A stretch of DNA of 10,904 nt from JAUIBE01 sp035267185 (GCA_035267185.1 DATFLY010000042.1:1-10904), one strand, 5' to 3'. Numbered from the stretch's first letter, positions 1 to 7,577 are shown. Notes: generated from the sequence alone by a model not told the origin. Numbers and translations are program-made.

Positions 1-58
1 AAACCATCAGTCCAGGCAGACCCTTGTGCTTGTTCTAAAAAAACCTGGTGTGGGGGGA

Positions 59-170
59 CTCTCGCCGGCCTGGAGCTTTTTCGAAAACCGTATGATTCAT
101 GGACGAATCATCCGAGCTTACAGGGAAGTATTTATAGCGTGTTTTCGAAGAAGCTCCAGGCCGGTGAGAG
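59..170. repeat. Long inverted repeat (30-bp arms) with nested hairpin; candidate dispersed intergenic element
   Basis: The arms are 59-88 and 141-170 and match as reverse complements at 28 of 30 positions. The mismatched pairs are T79/G150 and G64/T165. Read as plus-strand RNA both become G-U wobbles, so the whole 30-bp stem can form; read as minus-strand RNA both are A-C mismatches. The 52-nt loop contains a second perfect 7-bp stem, 92-98 with 105-111, around a 6-nt loop. No transposase or target-site duplication is visible. The nested layout resembles short palindromic intergenic elements (REP/MITE-like) or a structured RNA. Which of these it is cannot be settled without searching the rest of the genome. 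Confidence 0.7.
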
Positions 171-221
171 TTACACATAAAGAATTTCATCGACCATCCC
201 GCAAGGTCGTTTGAGCTTGTT

Positions 222-239
222 CAGGCCATGGAAGGCCTG
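222..239. repeat. Short perfect hairpin
   Basis: CAGGCC at 222-227 is the reverse complement of GGCCTG at 234-239, giving a 6-bp GC-rich stem with a 6-nt loop. No T-tract follows on either strand, so it is a poor terminator by itself. It lies about 50 bp from the larger inverted repeat and may belong to the same intergenic element. Confidence 0.4.
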
Positions 240-276
240 TATACGCGGGTCCATCAAGCGGCAACACGTGAGGGAA

Positions 277-298
277 GTCCACCGTTTTTATGGTGGAC
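277..298 (-). terminator. Possible weak terminator hairpin downstream of oppF
   Basis: GTCCACC at 277-283 pairs perfectly with GGTGGAC at 292-298 around an 8-nt loop. It lies about 75 nt past the oppF stop codon in the direction of minus-strand transcription. On that strand the hairpin is followed by a pyrimidine-rich TTCCCTC rather than a true T-run. It could end or stabilise the 3' end of the opp transcript, but it is not a canonical intrinsic terminator. Confidence 0.35.
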
Positions 299-372
299 CG
301 CGGACTCAGGGGAGGGTTGGTGATATGACGCGCCTTCAATTGGTGACGCTGACCTAAGCAATTATCTGTCGT

Positions 373-1410
373 TCATTCCCCGACGCTGAGATCCAACTCT
401 TCTGCTCGATGACACGCCACCCAGTCTCCACTTTCCATCCGGCGCAACGGAGGAATGTCCTGTTTACAGCGTTTCACCACGTATGGGCAACGCGAGTGAA
501 ACACACAGCCTGGCGGCGGCTGATACGGCGAAGGCATATCTCCCGTCAGCCAGCTTTCACGACGCGCCACATGCGCAAGATCCGGATCCGGCACAGGAAC
601 CGATTTAATCAAAGCGTTGGTATAGGGGTGCAGGGGTTTGCTGTAGATCGCATCGCGGGACGACAACTCCATGCTGCGACCCATGTACATCACTTTCACC
701 CGGTCACTGATATGCCGCACAATCGACAGATCATGGGCAATAAAAATGAGACATAAATCGAGCTTGCGTTGCAGGTCACGCATCAGGTTTACGATCTGCG
801 CCTGGATGGAAACATCCAGCGCACTGACAGGCTCATCACAAATGATCAGCTTGGGATTGAGAACCAGTGACCGCGCAATGCTGATTCGCTGGCACTGCCC
901 GCCGGAAAACTCGTGCGGGTAGCGGTTAATCTGGTTGGGAAGCAGGCCAACCATTTTCATCATGCCTCGGGTCCGCTCCTCGATCTGCAATGAAGCCATG
1001 CCCGGATAAAAAGTACGCAGGGGCTCGGCGATGATGTCGCCCGCGGTCATCCTTGGATCAAGTGAGGCTATCGGATCCTGGAAAACCACCTGGATGTCCT
1101 TGCGTTTCTGACGCATTGCTTCTTCATCCAGCTGGGTCAGGTCCTCGCCCAGCCACATCACCCGCCCGCGTTTTGGTTTGATCAGGCCCAGTATTGCGCG
1201 TGCCAGCGTTGACTTGCCGCTTCCGGACTCGCCCACCACGCCGAGTGTCTCACCGGGATACAGATCGAAGGATATGCTCTCGACAGCGCGAAGTGTCCGC
1301 TCGGTTCTGTGCAGGATGCTGCCCACCGTGTCGGTGAAATGAACGGTCAGATCCTGAACCCGTAGCACCGGGGTCCGTTCTGCAGGCGCATTGGCTGCTT
1401 TTGTACTCAA
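373..1410 (-). CDS. oppF: Oligopeptide ABC transporter ATP-binding protein OppF
   Basis: This is one of the two cytoplasmic ATPases that power an Opp/Dpp-class peptide importer (345 aa, normal for OppF). Walker A (GESGSGKS) is at residues 60-67, the Q-loop glutamine at 111, the ABC signature at 168-176, Walker B with the D-loop (CDEPVSALD) at 191-199, and the switch histidine at 226. The C-terminal oligopeptide-transporter extension follows, with cysteines 302, 308, 315 and 333. In this subfamily such a four-cysteine motif is associated with an iron-sulfur cluster. The signature reads FSGGQCQRI, with Cys where Arg is usual (SGGQRQR). The start is TTG at 1410-1408, overlapping the oppD stop as TTGA. 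AAGGAA lies 8 nt upstream, and the peptide from this start is a normal OppF N-terminus. Last gene of the operon. Confidence 0.95.
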   Translation of the reverse strand: MSTKAANAPAERTPVLRVQDLTVHFTDTVGSILHRTERTLRAVESISFDLYPGETLGVVGESGSGKSTLARAILGLIKPKRGRVMWLGEDLTQLDEEAMRQKRKDIQVVFQDPIASLDPRMTAGDIIAEPLRTFYPGMASLQIEERTRGMMKMVGLLPNQINRYPHEFSGGQCQRISIARSLVLNPKLIICDEPVSALDVSIQAQIVNLMRDLQRKLDLCLIFIAHDLSIVRHISDRVKVMYMGRSMELSSRDAIYSKPLHPYTNALIKSVPVPDPDLAHVARRESWLTGDMPSPYQPPPGCVFHSRCPYVVKRCKQDIPPLRRMESGDWVACHRAEELDLSVGE

Positions 1411-2402
1411 GCCGGCAGTTCCTTGTCATCGATTTCAATAATGCAGCGACTGGCGCGGTGTCCGTCAGCCTCCTGAACTGGCGGATCTTGTCGGCAGGCT
1501 TCAACAGCATGCTCACATCGGTCCCTGAATCGACAGCCGTCAGGAACCGATACCGGATTTGGCGGATTGCCCGGAATCGCCTGGAGCCGGGTCTCCCCCG
1601 CCCGATCCAGCCTCGGGACTGATTTCAGCAACCCTTTGGTATATGGATGCTGCGGCCTGTAAAAAATATCGCGGGCCGATCCGCTCTCGACCATCTGCCC
1701 TGCATACATCACCATGATGCGATCGGCGATATCGGCCACCACCGCAAGATCATGGGTGATGATGATGATCGACATGCTCGATTTTTTTCGCAGTTCTGCA
1801 ATCAGGTTGATGATCTGGGCCTGCACGGTGACATCGAGCGCCGTGGTGGGTTCATCAGCAATCAGTAGTTGCGGATGACATAGCAAGCCCATGGCGATCA
1901 TGACTCTTTGGCGCATGCCGCCGGAATACTGGTGCGGGTAATCCAGGATTCTTTCTTCAGGATCCGGGATCCTGACAGCCCTGAGCATTTCGACCGCCTG
2001 GCCGTGCGCTTCGTCCTTGCGCAGGCCCTGGTGATGCATCACCACCTCGACCATTTGCTTTTCAATGGTGAGAAACGGGTTCAGGGAGGTCATCGGGTCC
2101 TGGAAAATCATCGAAATATCCTGTCCACGAACCTCGTTGAGCTCTTTCTGGGAAAGTTGCATCAGGTCTCGTTCGCCGAATATCACCGACCCTGAGGCAC
2201 GTCCGTTTTCTGACAGCAAACCCATGATCGCCAGGGCCGTCTGGCTCTTGCCGGAGCCGGATTCGCCAACGATGGCGAGGGTCTGGCCTTCATGTAATTC
2301 GAAATCGAGTCCGGTGACAGCCCTGACCTCGCCATCCGGGGTATCAAAGCTGACATGGAGGTCCTTCAACTCAAGGATTTTATTGATCTGCTTGCCAGCC
2401 AC
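1407..2402 (-). CDS. oppD: Oligopeptide ABC transporter ATP-binding protein OppD
   Basis: This is the second ATPase of the importer and partner of OppF. From the chosen GTG start it is 331 aa, the usual OppD size. Walker A (GESGSGKS) is at 46-53, the Q-loop (FQDP) at 100-103, the signature YSGGMRQRV at 159-167, Walker B (LLIADEPTTALD) at 179-190, and the switch histidine at 217. The C-terminal peptide-transporter domain has cysteines 290, 296, 303 and 320, in the spacing associated with an iron-sulfur cluster in this family. The reading frame stays open upstream to an ATG at 2510, but those 36 codons overlap oppC and look unlike an OppD N-terminus. GTG at 2402-2400 leaves a 2-nt gap after the oppC stop. 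AAGGA is 12 nt upstream, which is rather long; a CTG at 2408 would sit 6 nt from it, so the exact start carries some doubt. The 3' end overlaps oppF by 4 nt. Confidence 0.93.
   Translation of the reverse strand: MAGKQINKILELKDLHVSFDTPDGEVRAVTGLDFELHEGQTLAIVGESGSGKSQTALAIMGLLSENGRASGSVIFGERDLMQLSQKELNEVRGQDISMIFQDPMTSLNPFLTIEKQMVEVVMHHQGLRKDEAHGQAVEMLRAVRIPDPEERILDYPHQYSGGMRQRVMIAMGLLCHPQLLIADEPTTALDVTVQAQIINLIAELRKKSSMSIIIITHDLAVVADIADRIMVMYAGQMVESGSARDIFYRPQHPYTKGLLKSVPRLDRAGETRLQAIPGNPPNPVSVPDGCRFRDRCEHAVEACRQDPPVQEADGHRASRCIIEIDDKELPA
1419..1424 (-). promoter_or_regulatory. Ribosome binding site that supports the TTG start of oppF
   Basis: On the minus strand AAGGAA lies 8 nt before the TTG at 1410-1408. 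It is the strongest Shine-Dalgarno sequence in the operon. It sits inside the last codons of oppD, so oppF translation can initiate on its own as well as by coupling through the TTGA overlap. Confidence 0.65.
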
Positions 2403-2404
2403 GA

Positions 2405-3346
2405 TCAGTTCTTGTCCTTGGGATCCAGCGCATCGCGCATTCCGTCGCCAATGTAATTGAAGCAATACAAGGTAATGGTCAGGAACGCCGCGGGGAAAGC
2501 CAGGGTCCACGGGGCCGATTCCATGTCCTGGGCGCCGTCATTAACCAGCGCACCCCATGAACTCATGGGTTCCTGTACACCGAGGCCCAGGAAGCTCAGA
2601 AATGATTCAACCAGGATCACTTGTGGAATGGTCAGGGTGACATAGACCATCACCACCCCGATCAGGTTGGGCACAATGTGTCGACGAATGATCGCCCAGT
2701 GTCCAACACCACAGGCGCGTGCCGCTTCCACGTACTCGGTGTTTTTCAGGCCAAGGGTCTGGCCGCGAACAATGCGTGCCATGTCCAGCCAGTTGACCGC
2801 ACCAATGGCAATGAATATCAATATGATGTGCCGCCCGAAAACCACCATCAGCAAAATGACGAAAAACATGAAGGGCAGGGCGTAAATAATATCCACAGCG
2901 CGCATCATCAGCCGATCGGTATTGCCGCCGTAATATCCGGCAACGGCCCCGTAAGTGACACCGATCACCAGGCTCACCAGTGTCGCAACAATCCCCACCA
3001 AAAGGGAAATCCGGCCGCCTTCAAGGGTGCGCACAAAAATGTCCCGCCCAACCGCGTCTGTGCCAAACCAGTGTCCGGTCTCCATGCTTGGCGGCGCTGA
3101 AGTATTGTCCCAGTCGGTGAAATCGCCACTCCACTGGCTGACCATGGGACCAAACACCACCATCAGGACCATGATGGCCATGATGATGCCGGAGGCCACC
3201 GCAGCCTTATTCCGCAGCAGTCGATGCCAGGCATCCGACCACAATGACCGGCCTTTAACCGGCTCGGTTGCCATGGCCGCTGTGAACGGATCATCTGCGG
3301 GTGCTTCGGTTGCCGCGACCTGTGTGAGTTTTCTCAGGTCACTCAT
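2405..3346 (-). CDS. oppC: Oligopeptide ABC transporter permease OppC
   Basis: This is one of the two inner-membrane permeases that form the peptide channel (313 aa). It has a long cytoplasmic N-terminal tail of about 45 residues and a first membrane helix at about 47-69. A periplasmic loop follows, carrying the OppC/DppC-type HWFGTDAVGRDIF stretch at 92-104. Further hydrophobic segments lie near 113-138, 151-170, 172-188, 229-250 and 281-300. The EAA-type cytoplasmic loop that docks on the ATPase begins at EYVEAARACG (204-213). The protein ends in a short polar tail. The ATG at 3346 directly follows the TGA of oppB (TGAATG). I see no good Shine-Dalgarno sequence, so translation probably depends on coupling to oppB. 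Confidence 0.95.
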   Translation of the reverse strand: MSDLRKLTQVAATEAPADDPFTAAMATEPVKGRSLWSDAWHRLLRNKAAVASGIIMAIMVLMVVFGPMVSQWSGDFTDWDNTSAPPSMETGHWFGTDAVGRDIFVRTLEGGRISLLVGIVATLVSLVIGVTYGAVAGYYGGNTDRLMMRAVDIIYALPFMFFVILLMVVFGRHIILIFIAIGAVNWLDMARIVRGQTLGLKNTEYVEAARACGVGHWAIIRRHIVPNLIGVVMVYVTLTIPQVILVESFLSFLGLGVQEPMSSWGALVNDGAQDMESAPWTLAFPAAFLTITLYCFNYIGDGMRDALDPKDKN

Positions 3347-4291
3347 TCAGGCAGGCTCGTCATATCGGATTCGTGGGTTAAGCCAGGCGTAAAGCATGTC
3401 CACGATGAAATTCAGAAAAATGATGATCACGCCGTAGAAAATCACCACGCCCAGCACGAGGGTGTAATCGCGATTGAGTGCACCCTGCACGAAATAACTG
3501 CCCAGCCCGGGTATGGAATAGATTCGCTCAACAATGACTGAGCCTGTGATCAGGCCTGCGGTTGCCGGCCCCATGTATGAAATCACGGGCAATAGCGCTG
3601 GCTTCAGAGCATGCCGGGCAATCACGGTGCGTTGCGGCAAACCCTTGGCCCGTGCCGTCCGGATGTAGTTGCTGTGAAGCACCTCGATCATGCTGCCCCG
3701 GGTCAGCCTGGCGATATAGGCAATCACCGGCAAAGCCAGCGTGACCACGGGCAAGATCATGCGCGAGAACGACCAGTCCCAGCCACCGGCCGGCAGCCAG
3801 CCCGCGTAGACGGCAAACAACAGCACAAGCGCGGGTGCTATGACAAAGTTGGGAATGGAAATCCCCAGCATTGCAAAGCCCATAACGCCATAGTCCACCG
3901 CGGTGTTTTGTTTCAATGCAGCGGCAATTCCAATCAGGGTGCCCAGCACAAATGCCAGCGCCATCGCGATTCCACCGATGGTCAGCGAAACAGGGAAACC
4001 GCGTGCGATCAGCTCATTAACCGTCCAGTCCTTGTACTGGTAACTCGGCCCGAAATCGAATACCAGGATCTGGCCCAGGTACCGGAAATACTGCTGAACC
4101 AGGGGCTCATCCAGGTGGTACTTGGCATCGAGATTGGCGCGGATTTCAGGCGGCAGGGGTTTCTCGGAATCGAAAGGCCCGCCGGGGGCGACCCGAATCA
4201 GGAAAAAGGCAATGGTAATCAACATCAGGAGAGTGGGTATCAGGCCCAGCAGGCGGCCCAGCCCATGGCGCACAATGCCTTCCTGCAGCAT
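3347..4291 (-). CDS. oppB: Oligopeptide ABC transporter permease OppB
   Basis: This is the other inner-membrane permease of the importer (314 aa, typical). The N-terminal helix at about 11-33 is followed by the family motif APGGPF (35-40). A conserved periplasmic segment is next, with LDAKYHLDEPL at 54-64. Membrane segments lie near 103-127, 138-162, 177-195, 235-254 and 278-300. The EAA-type loop begins at NYIRTARAKG (208-217), and the C-terminus LNPRIRY (304-310) is characteristic of OppB/DppB. The ATG at 4291-4289 overlaps the oppA stop by one base (TAATG), with GGAG 10 nt upstream. It should pair with OppC to form the translocation path. Confidence 0.95.
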   Translation of the reverse strand: MLQEGIVRHGLGRLLGLIPTLLMLITIAFFLIRVAPGGPFDSEKPLPPEIRANLDAKYHLDEPLVQQYFRYLGQILVFDFGPSYQYKDWTVNELIARGFPVSLTIGGIAMALAFVLGTLIGIAAALKQNTAVDYGVMGFAMLGISIPNFVIAPALVLLFAVYAGWLPAGGWDWSFSRMILPVVTLALPVIAYIARLTRGSMIEVLHSNYIRTARAKGLPQRTVIARHALKPALLPVISYMGPATAGLITGSVIVERIYSIPGLGSYFVQGALNRDYTLVLGVVIFYGVIIIFLNFIVDMLYAWLNPRIRYDEPA

Positions 4292-6039
4292 TACCCGTCG
4301 TCTCCGGACGCAGTATTTTCAGAATTGCCTTTAGATTTCAGAATGTACATGTAGCGGCTGTAGTGGTGGTCCATGACGTTGTCCTGCCAGCCACGAACGT
4401 GGGTATCCACCAGGCGGCGCGTGACATAAGTGTAGACCGGAATGATGGGGTTATCGGCAAGAATCAGCCTTTCTGTTTCCTCCATCATGCGGGACCGACG
4501 AGCAGGAATTCGTTCCCTGGCAATCTCCTCCAGGAGCACATCAACTGATGGATTGCTGTAACCGTAATCATTCAGACCATTATCGGTGTGAAACAGGGAG
4601 AGGAAGGAATACGGGTCGTTGTAGTCGCCAATCCAGCCCGCCCTGAAGACCTGTGTCACCACTTTCTGCTCACGATTTTGCAGGAAAACCTTCCACTCCT
4701 CGTTCACCAGGACAGCATATGCCCCCAGCGACTGTTTCCACATCGAGGCTATGGCCAGGGCTACCTTTTTGTGGTTCTCGCTGGTGTTATAGCGAATCTC
4801 TACTCGCAGGGGTTGCTCTTCTGAATACCCGGCACTGGCATACAATCTTCGGGCCTCGGCCAGGCGCTCTTCCTGGGTCCACGCCGCATAATCAGGAATG
4901 GCAGGTTCGTAGTCGGTCACACCGATGGGGACCAGGTTGTACGAAGGCAGCTCACCAAACTGGGTCACTTTTTCTGTCAGCACATCCCGGTCAATGGCTA
5001 GAACCAGTGCCCGTCGCAAATCGGGATTCTCAGCGAAAGGTTCCTGCAACAGATTGAAGCCGAAAAAGTACGATCCAAGCCAGGGGGAAATCACCAGTTC
5101 GTTTGAATAGTGCTCTCTCAGCCATTTGAACTGGTTGTTGGGCACCTCGTAGGTCCAATGCAGCTCTCCGGCCCGAAAGGTCTTGACCTCGGTGGATTCA
5201 TCTTCAATCGGCAAATACCTTACGCGTTCGATAATCACGTCATCGACACCGTGATAATAGGGGTTTTTGACCAGGTCGATGTGAGAACGCACACCCCACT
5301 CGTCCAGCTGGTACGCACCATTGGAAACCAGGTTGCCGGCCCTTGAGAAGCGAGAACCATGTTCTTCAAGGCTTTCGCGATGAACCGGATAAAGCGAAGA
5401 ATGGGTCAGGAGATTCAGGAAATAGGGCGTCGGCGAGTGGAGCGTGATTTGCAGCGTGAAGCGGTCCAGGCTGGTGACACCAAGCGCATCAACTGGTAAT
5501 TCGCCGGCCAGCACTTCCCGGGCATTCTCTATCGGAAAAAGCATGTTGGCATAATTGGACGCCGTTTCAGGGTTTGCGCTTCGCCGCAGACTGAATACGA
5601 AATCGTCTGCCGTGAGCGGGTCCCCATTTGACCAGGCCGCATCACGTCTGATGTAGAACGTATATACCAGTCCGTCGGCTGAAATATTCCAGCGCGATGC
5701 CGCTCCGGGAATGATGGTGCCATCCGGCTCCTCGGTGGTCAGGCCTTCAAACAAATCGCGCAGGATATGACTGGAGGGAATGCCCTCGGAAAGATGCGGG
5801 TCCAGGGTTTGCGGTTCTTCGCCATTTCCCCGGATCAATACCTGCTCCTCGCTCAATACGGCCGGATCAGGCTGCCCGTCAACCAGGACCAGTTCGACGG
5901 GCCGCGCTTTTCTGTCTCGAACCTGGTTTTCGCCAACGGTTTGATCGCCACATGATGCCAGCAGAGCCAGAAACAACGGACAAAGCAGAACCATTGTCTG
6001 CTTTGGGCCGATGATTTGAAGCTTGCTGATCAAAGTCAC
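4291..6039 (-). CDS. oppA: Peptide-binding lipoprotein, OppA/MppA type (second binding protein of the operon)
   Basis: This is an extracytoplasmic solute-binding protein of family 5 (SBP_bac_5), 582 aa. The N-terminus has a hydrophobic stretch ending in the lipobox LASC, so Cys30 is the predicted lipidated residue. Gly31 follows, so there is no Asp +2 inner-membrane retention signal. Family hallmarks are PQTLDPHLSEG (76-86), the strand-turn segment around AAWSNGDPLTADDF (134-147), LRRALVLAIDRD (341-352), RYNTSENHKK (416-425) and NEEWKVF (446-452). Asp472 in GWIGDYNDP matches the aspartate that binds the peptide alpha-amino group in enteric OppA. It is clearly paralogous to the upstream gene along its length. 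The GTG at 6039 overlaps the preceding stop (GTGA) but has no spaced Shine-Dalgarno. A TTG at 6033 has GGAG 5 nt upstream and is an equally good start, shortening the protein by two residues. Confidence 0.93.
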   Translation of the reverse strand: MTLISKLQIIGPKQTMVLLCPLFLALLASCGDQTVGENQVRDRKARPVELVLVDGQPDPAVLSEEQVLIRGNGEEPQTLDPHLSEGIPSSHILRDLFEGLTTEEPDGTIIPGAASRWNISADGLVYTFYIRRDAAWSNGDPLTADDFVFSLRRSANPETASNYANMLFPIENAREVLAGELPVDALGVTSLDRFTLQITLHSPTPYFLNLLTHSSLYPVHRESLEEHGSRFSRAGNLVSNGAYQLDEWGVRSHIDLVKNPYYHGVDDVIIERVRYLPIEDESTEVKTFRAGELHWTYEVPNNQFKWLREHYSNELVISPWLGSYFFGFNLLQEPFAENPDLRRALVLAIDRDVLTEKVTQFGELPSYNLVPIGVTDYEPAIPDYAAWTQEERLAEARRLYASAGYSEEQPLRVEIRYNTSENHKKVALAIASMWKQSLGAYAVLVNEEWKVFLQNREQKVVTQVFRAGWIGDYNDPYSFLSLFHTDNGLNDYGYSNPSVDVLLEEIARERIPARRSRMMEETERLILADNPIIPVYTYVTRRLVDTHVRGWQDNVMDHHYSRYMYILKSKGNSENTASGDDG

Positions 6040-7577
6040 TCCAGGGACAAATAACGTGAAAGGTGTACGTCCCTGACATTATCGACAAAGCCGCGCACTT
6101 CCGGTTTAACCAGGTGTCTGGAAACATAATAGTAAAGAGGTATGGCCGGCATTTCCTGTAACAGCAGTCCTTCAGATTGTTTCAGGAGATCAAGCCGCGC
6201 CTGTCCCCGGGCCTGTTCTGCCTCCTGCAGCAACCGGTCGTAATGGGGATTCTGAAAAAATGTGAAGTTCATTCCGCCATTGCTTCGAAAAAGGTCGAGG
6301 AAACTGCCCGGGTCTGCATAATCAGCAATCCAGCCGCCTCGAAACACCTCGGTGACAACACCCAGGCGGCGGTTATTCACAAACACCTTCCACTCTTCGT
6401 TGAACAACTCGGTATCAATACCCAGCACTTGTTTCCACATGGCAGCCACGGCGACTGCCATGCGGCGGTGCACGCTGGATGTGTTGTATCGAAGCTGCAG
6501 GCGAACCGTGCCCGACTGATCCACACCTGAGCGGGCAAAGAGCTGTTTCGCCAGGCTTTCCCGTTCTTCCTGGGTCATTGCCGATTCCGGCATCAGGGAA
6601 GGTTCATAACCACTCATCCCCGGAGGCACCAGGCTGAAAGCCGGTTTCTCTCCTGCGCCAATCACGATTCTTGTCAGGATGTCACGGTCGATCGCCAATG
6701 CCAGTGCACGCCTGAAATCCACAGACCGGGCAAGCAGGGGTTGGGTCAGGTTGATGTTCAGCCAGAAACTGCCCAGGTATGGGTAGATTCGCAGGTCGTT
6801 TGGAAAGTTATCCTTCAGCCAGTCATGACGACCCGCTGGAATGGTCTCGGTGATATGAAGTTCGCCGGCGCGATAGCGGGATAATTCCGCGGCAGGCTGC
6901 TCAATCGGAAAATATTCAATGGCTGAAGCTGCAACTGAACCGGCGGAGTGATATTCGCTGTTCTTTTCCAGTCGAATGATTGCATTGGGTGTCCACTCAC
7001 TCAGCCGGTAAGCACCGTTGACCTCCAGTTCGGGAACCTTACCTTCACGAGCGTGGAGTGGATAGCTCACAGGATGCGCCAGTATTTCGGCAAACCAGGG
7101 GGAAGGACGCTCAAGCGTGATTTCAAGCACTCTTTCAGATACCACGGTGACACCCAGGGCATCCGGTGGTCGGGCAGCGGTCAAAATGGCTTCGGCGTTT
7201 TTGATCGGCGCCAACAGGCCCGCGGTTGTCACGGCTCTTTCCGGGTCCACTGCAGCCTTCAGCGCACGCTCAAAATCGCTCGCCAGCACCGCTTCGCCAT
7301 TGGACCAGCGCGCATCCTGCCTGAGTTCGAATCGGTACCGAAGCCCCTCGTCGAGGATTTCCCAGTTGTCGGCAACACCGTTGACGATTTCCCCTTCCGC
7401 ACTGAAAGTAAGCAATCCTTCCCGCAGGTCACGCAACAGGTTAATTGCCGCCAGGCCCTGTGCCTGGTGTATGTCCAGGGAATCCGGCTCGGGCCCCAGT
7501 CCGCGTCGAATAACGGTGTCAGCACTGGCCGGAACCGCCAGGCAAACCGTGATGAGAATCAGCAGAAATCTGGGCAT
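6036..7577 (-). CDS. oppA: Periplasmic peptide-binding protein, OppA/MppA type (first gene of the operon)
   Basis: This is a family 5 solute-binding protein, 513 aa from the chosen ATG. The N-terminus is a Sec signal peptide with a hydrophobic core at about 4-15 and a likely signal peptidase I cut after PASA (Ala19). There is no lipobox, so it should be soluble in the periplasm. Hallmarks are EPDSLDIHQAQG (30-41), ARWSNGEAV (89-97), FRRALALAIDRD (288-299), RYNTSSVHRR (363-372) and NEEWKVF (393-399). Asp419 in GWIADYADP is the predicted contact for the peptide N-terminus. The frame remains open to an ATG at 7670, but those 31 extra codons would bury the signal peptide and run through a palindrome, so I prefer 7577. 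No Shine-Dalgarno is obvious before this ATG. First gene after the divergent promoter region. Confidence 0.92.
   Translation of the reverse strand: MPRFLLILITVCLAVPASADTVIRRGLGPEPDSLDIHQAQGLAAINLLRDLREGLLTFSAEGEIVNGVADNWEILDEGLRYRFELRQDARWSNGEAVLASDFERALKAAVDPERAVTTAGLLAPIKNAEAILTAARPPDALGVTVVSERVLEITLERPSPWFAEILAHPVSYPLHAREGKVPELEVNGAYRLSEWTPNAIIRLEKNSEYHSAGSVAASAIEYFPIEQPAAELSRYRAGELHITETIPAGRHDWLKDNFPNDLRIYPYLGSFWLNINLTQPLLARSVDFRRALALAIDRDILTRIVIGAGEKPAFSLVPPGMSGYEPSLMPESAMTQEERESLAKQLFARSGVDQSGTVRLQLRYNTSSVHRRMAVAVAAMWKQVLGIDTELFNEEWKVFVNNRRLGVVTEVFRGGWIADYADPGSFLDLFRSNGGMNFTFFQNPHYDRLLQEAEQARGQARLDLLKQSEGLLLQEMPAIPLYYYVSRHLVKPEVRGFVDNVRDVHLSRYLSLE

Larger units (their letters stand above)
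1..372. other. Intergenic region rich in inverted repeats, no convincing gene
   Basis: This stretch lies downstream of oppF on the minus strand and reaches the left edge of the window. The only open frame of note (26-214, plus, 62 codons) runs straight through a 30-bp inverted repeat. It resembles no family I know and has no clear ribosome binding site, so I do not call it. What is present is structure: a long inverted repeat at 59-170, a 6-bp hairpin at 222-239 and a 7-bp hairpin at 277-298. The heptamer TTGGTGA also occurs twice, 23 bp apart, at 317 and 340. A run of seven A at 37-43 would read as a T-run on the minus strand but has no hairpin directly before it. No gene that might lie beyond the left edge can be inferred. 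Confidence 0.7.

Noticed and set aside
37..43. T-run on the minus strand as an intrinsic terminator
   Set aside because: No GC-rich hairpin lies directly before it; the long inverted repeat ends about 15 nt away.
26..214. 62-codon plus-strand open frame at the left end
   Set aside because: It runs through both arms of the inverted repeat, has no clear ribosome binding site and resembles no protein family.
2403..2510. N-terminal extension of OppD to an ATG at 2510
   Set aside because: It would overlap the end of oppC by over 100 nt with a peptide unlike OppD; GTG at 2402 gives the normal family length.
3611..4354. Long plus-strand open frame (247 codons) opposite oppB
   Set aside because: It is His/Gln-rich with no motif, fully antisense to a well-supported permease gene; typical of a shadow frame in GC-rich DNA.
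373..7577. A novel biological system within the ABC cluster
   Set aside because: All six genes fit the standard oligopeptide permease set; only the doubled binding protein and the signature variant are out of the ordinary.
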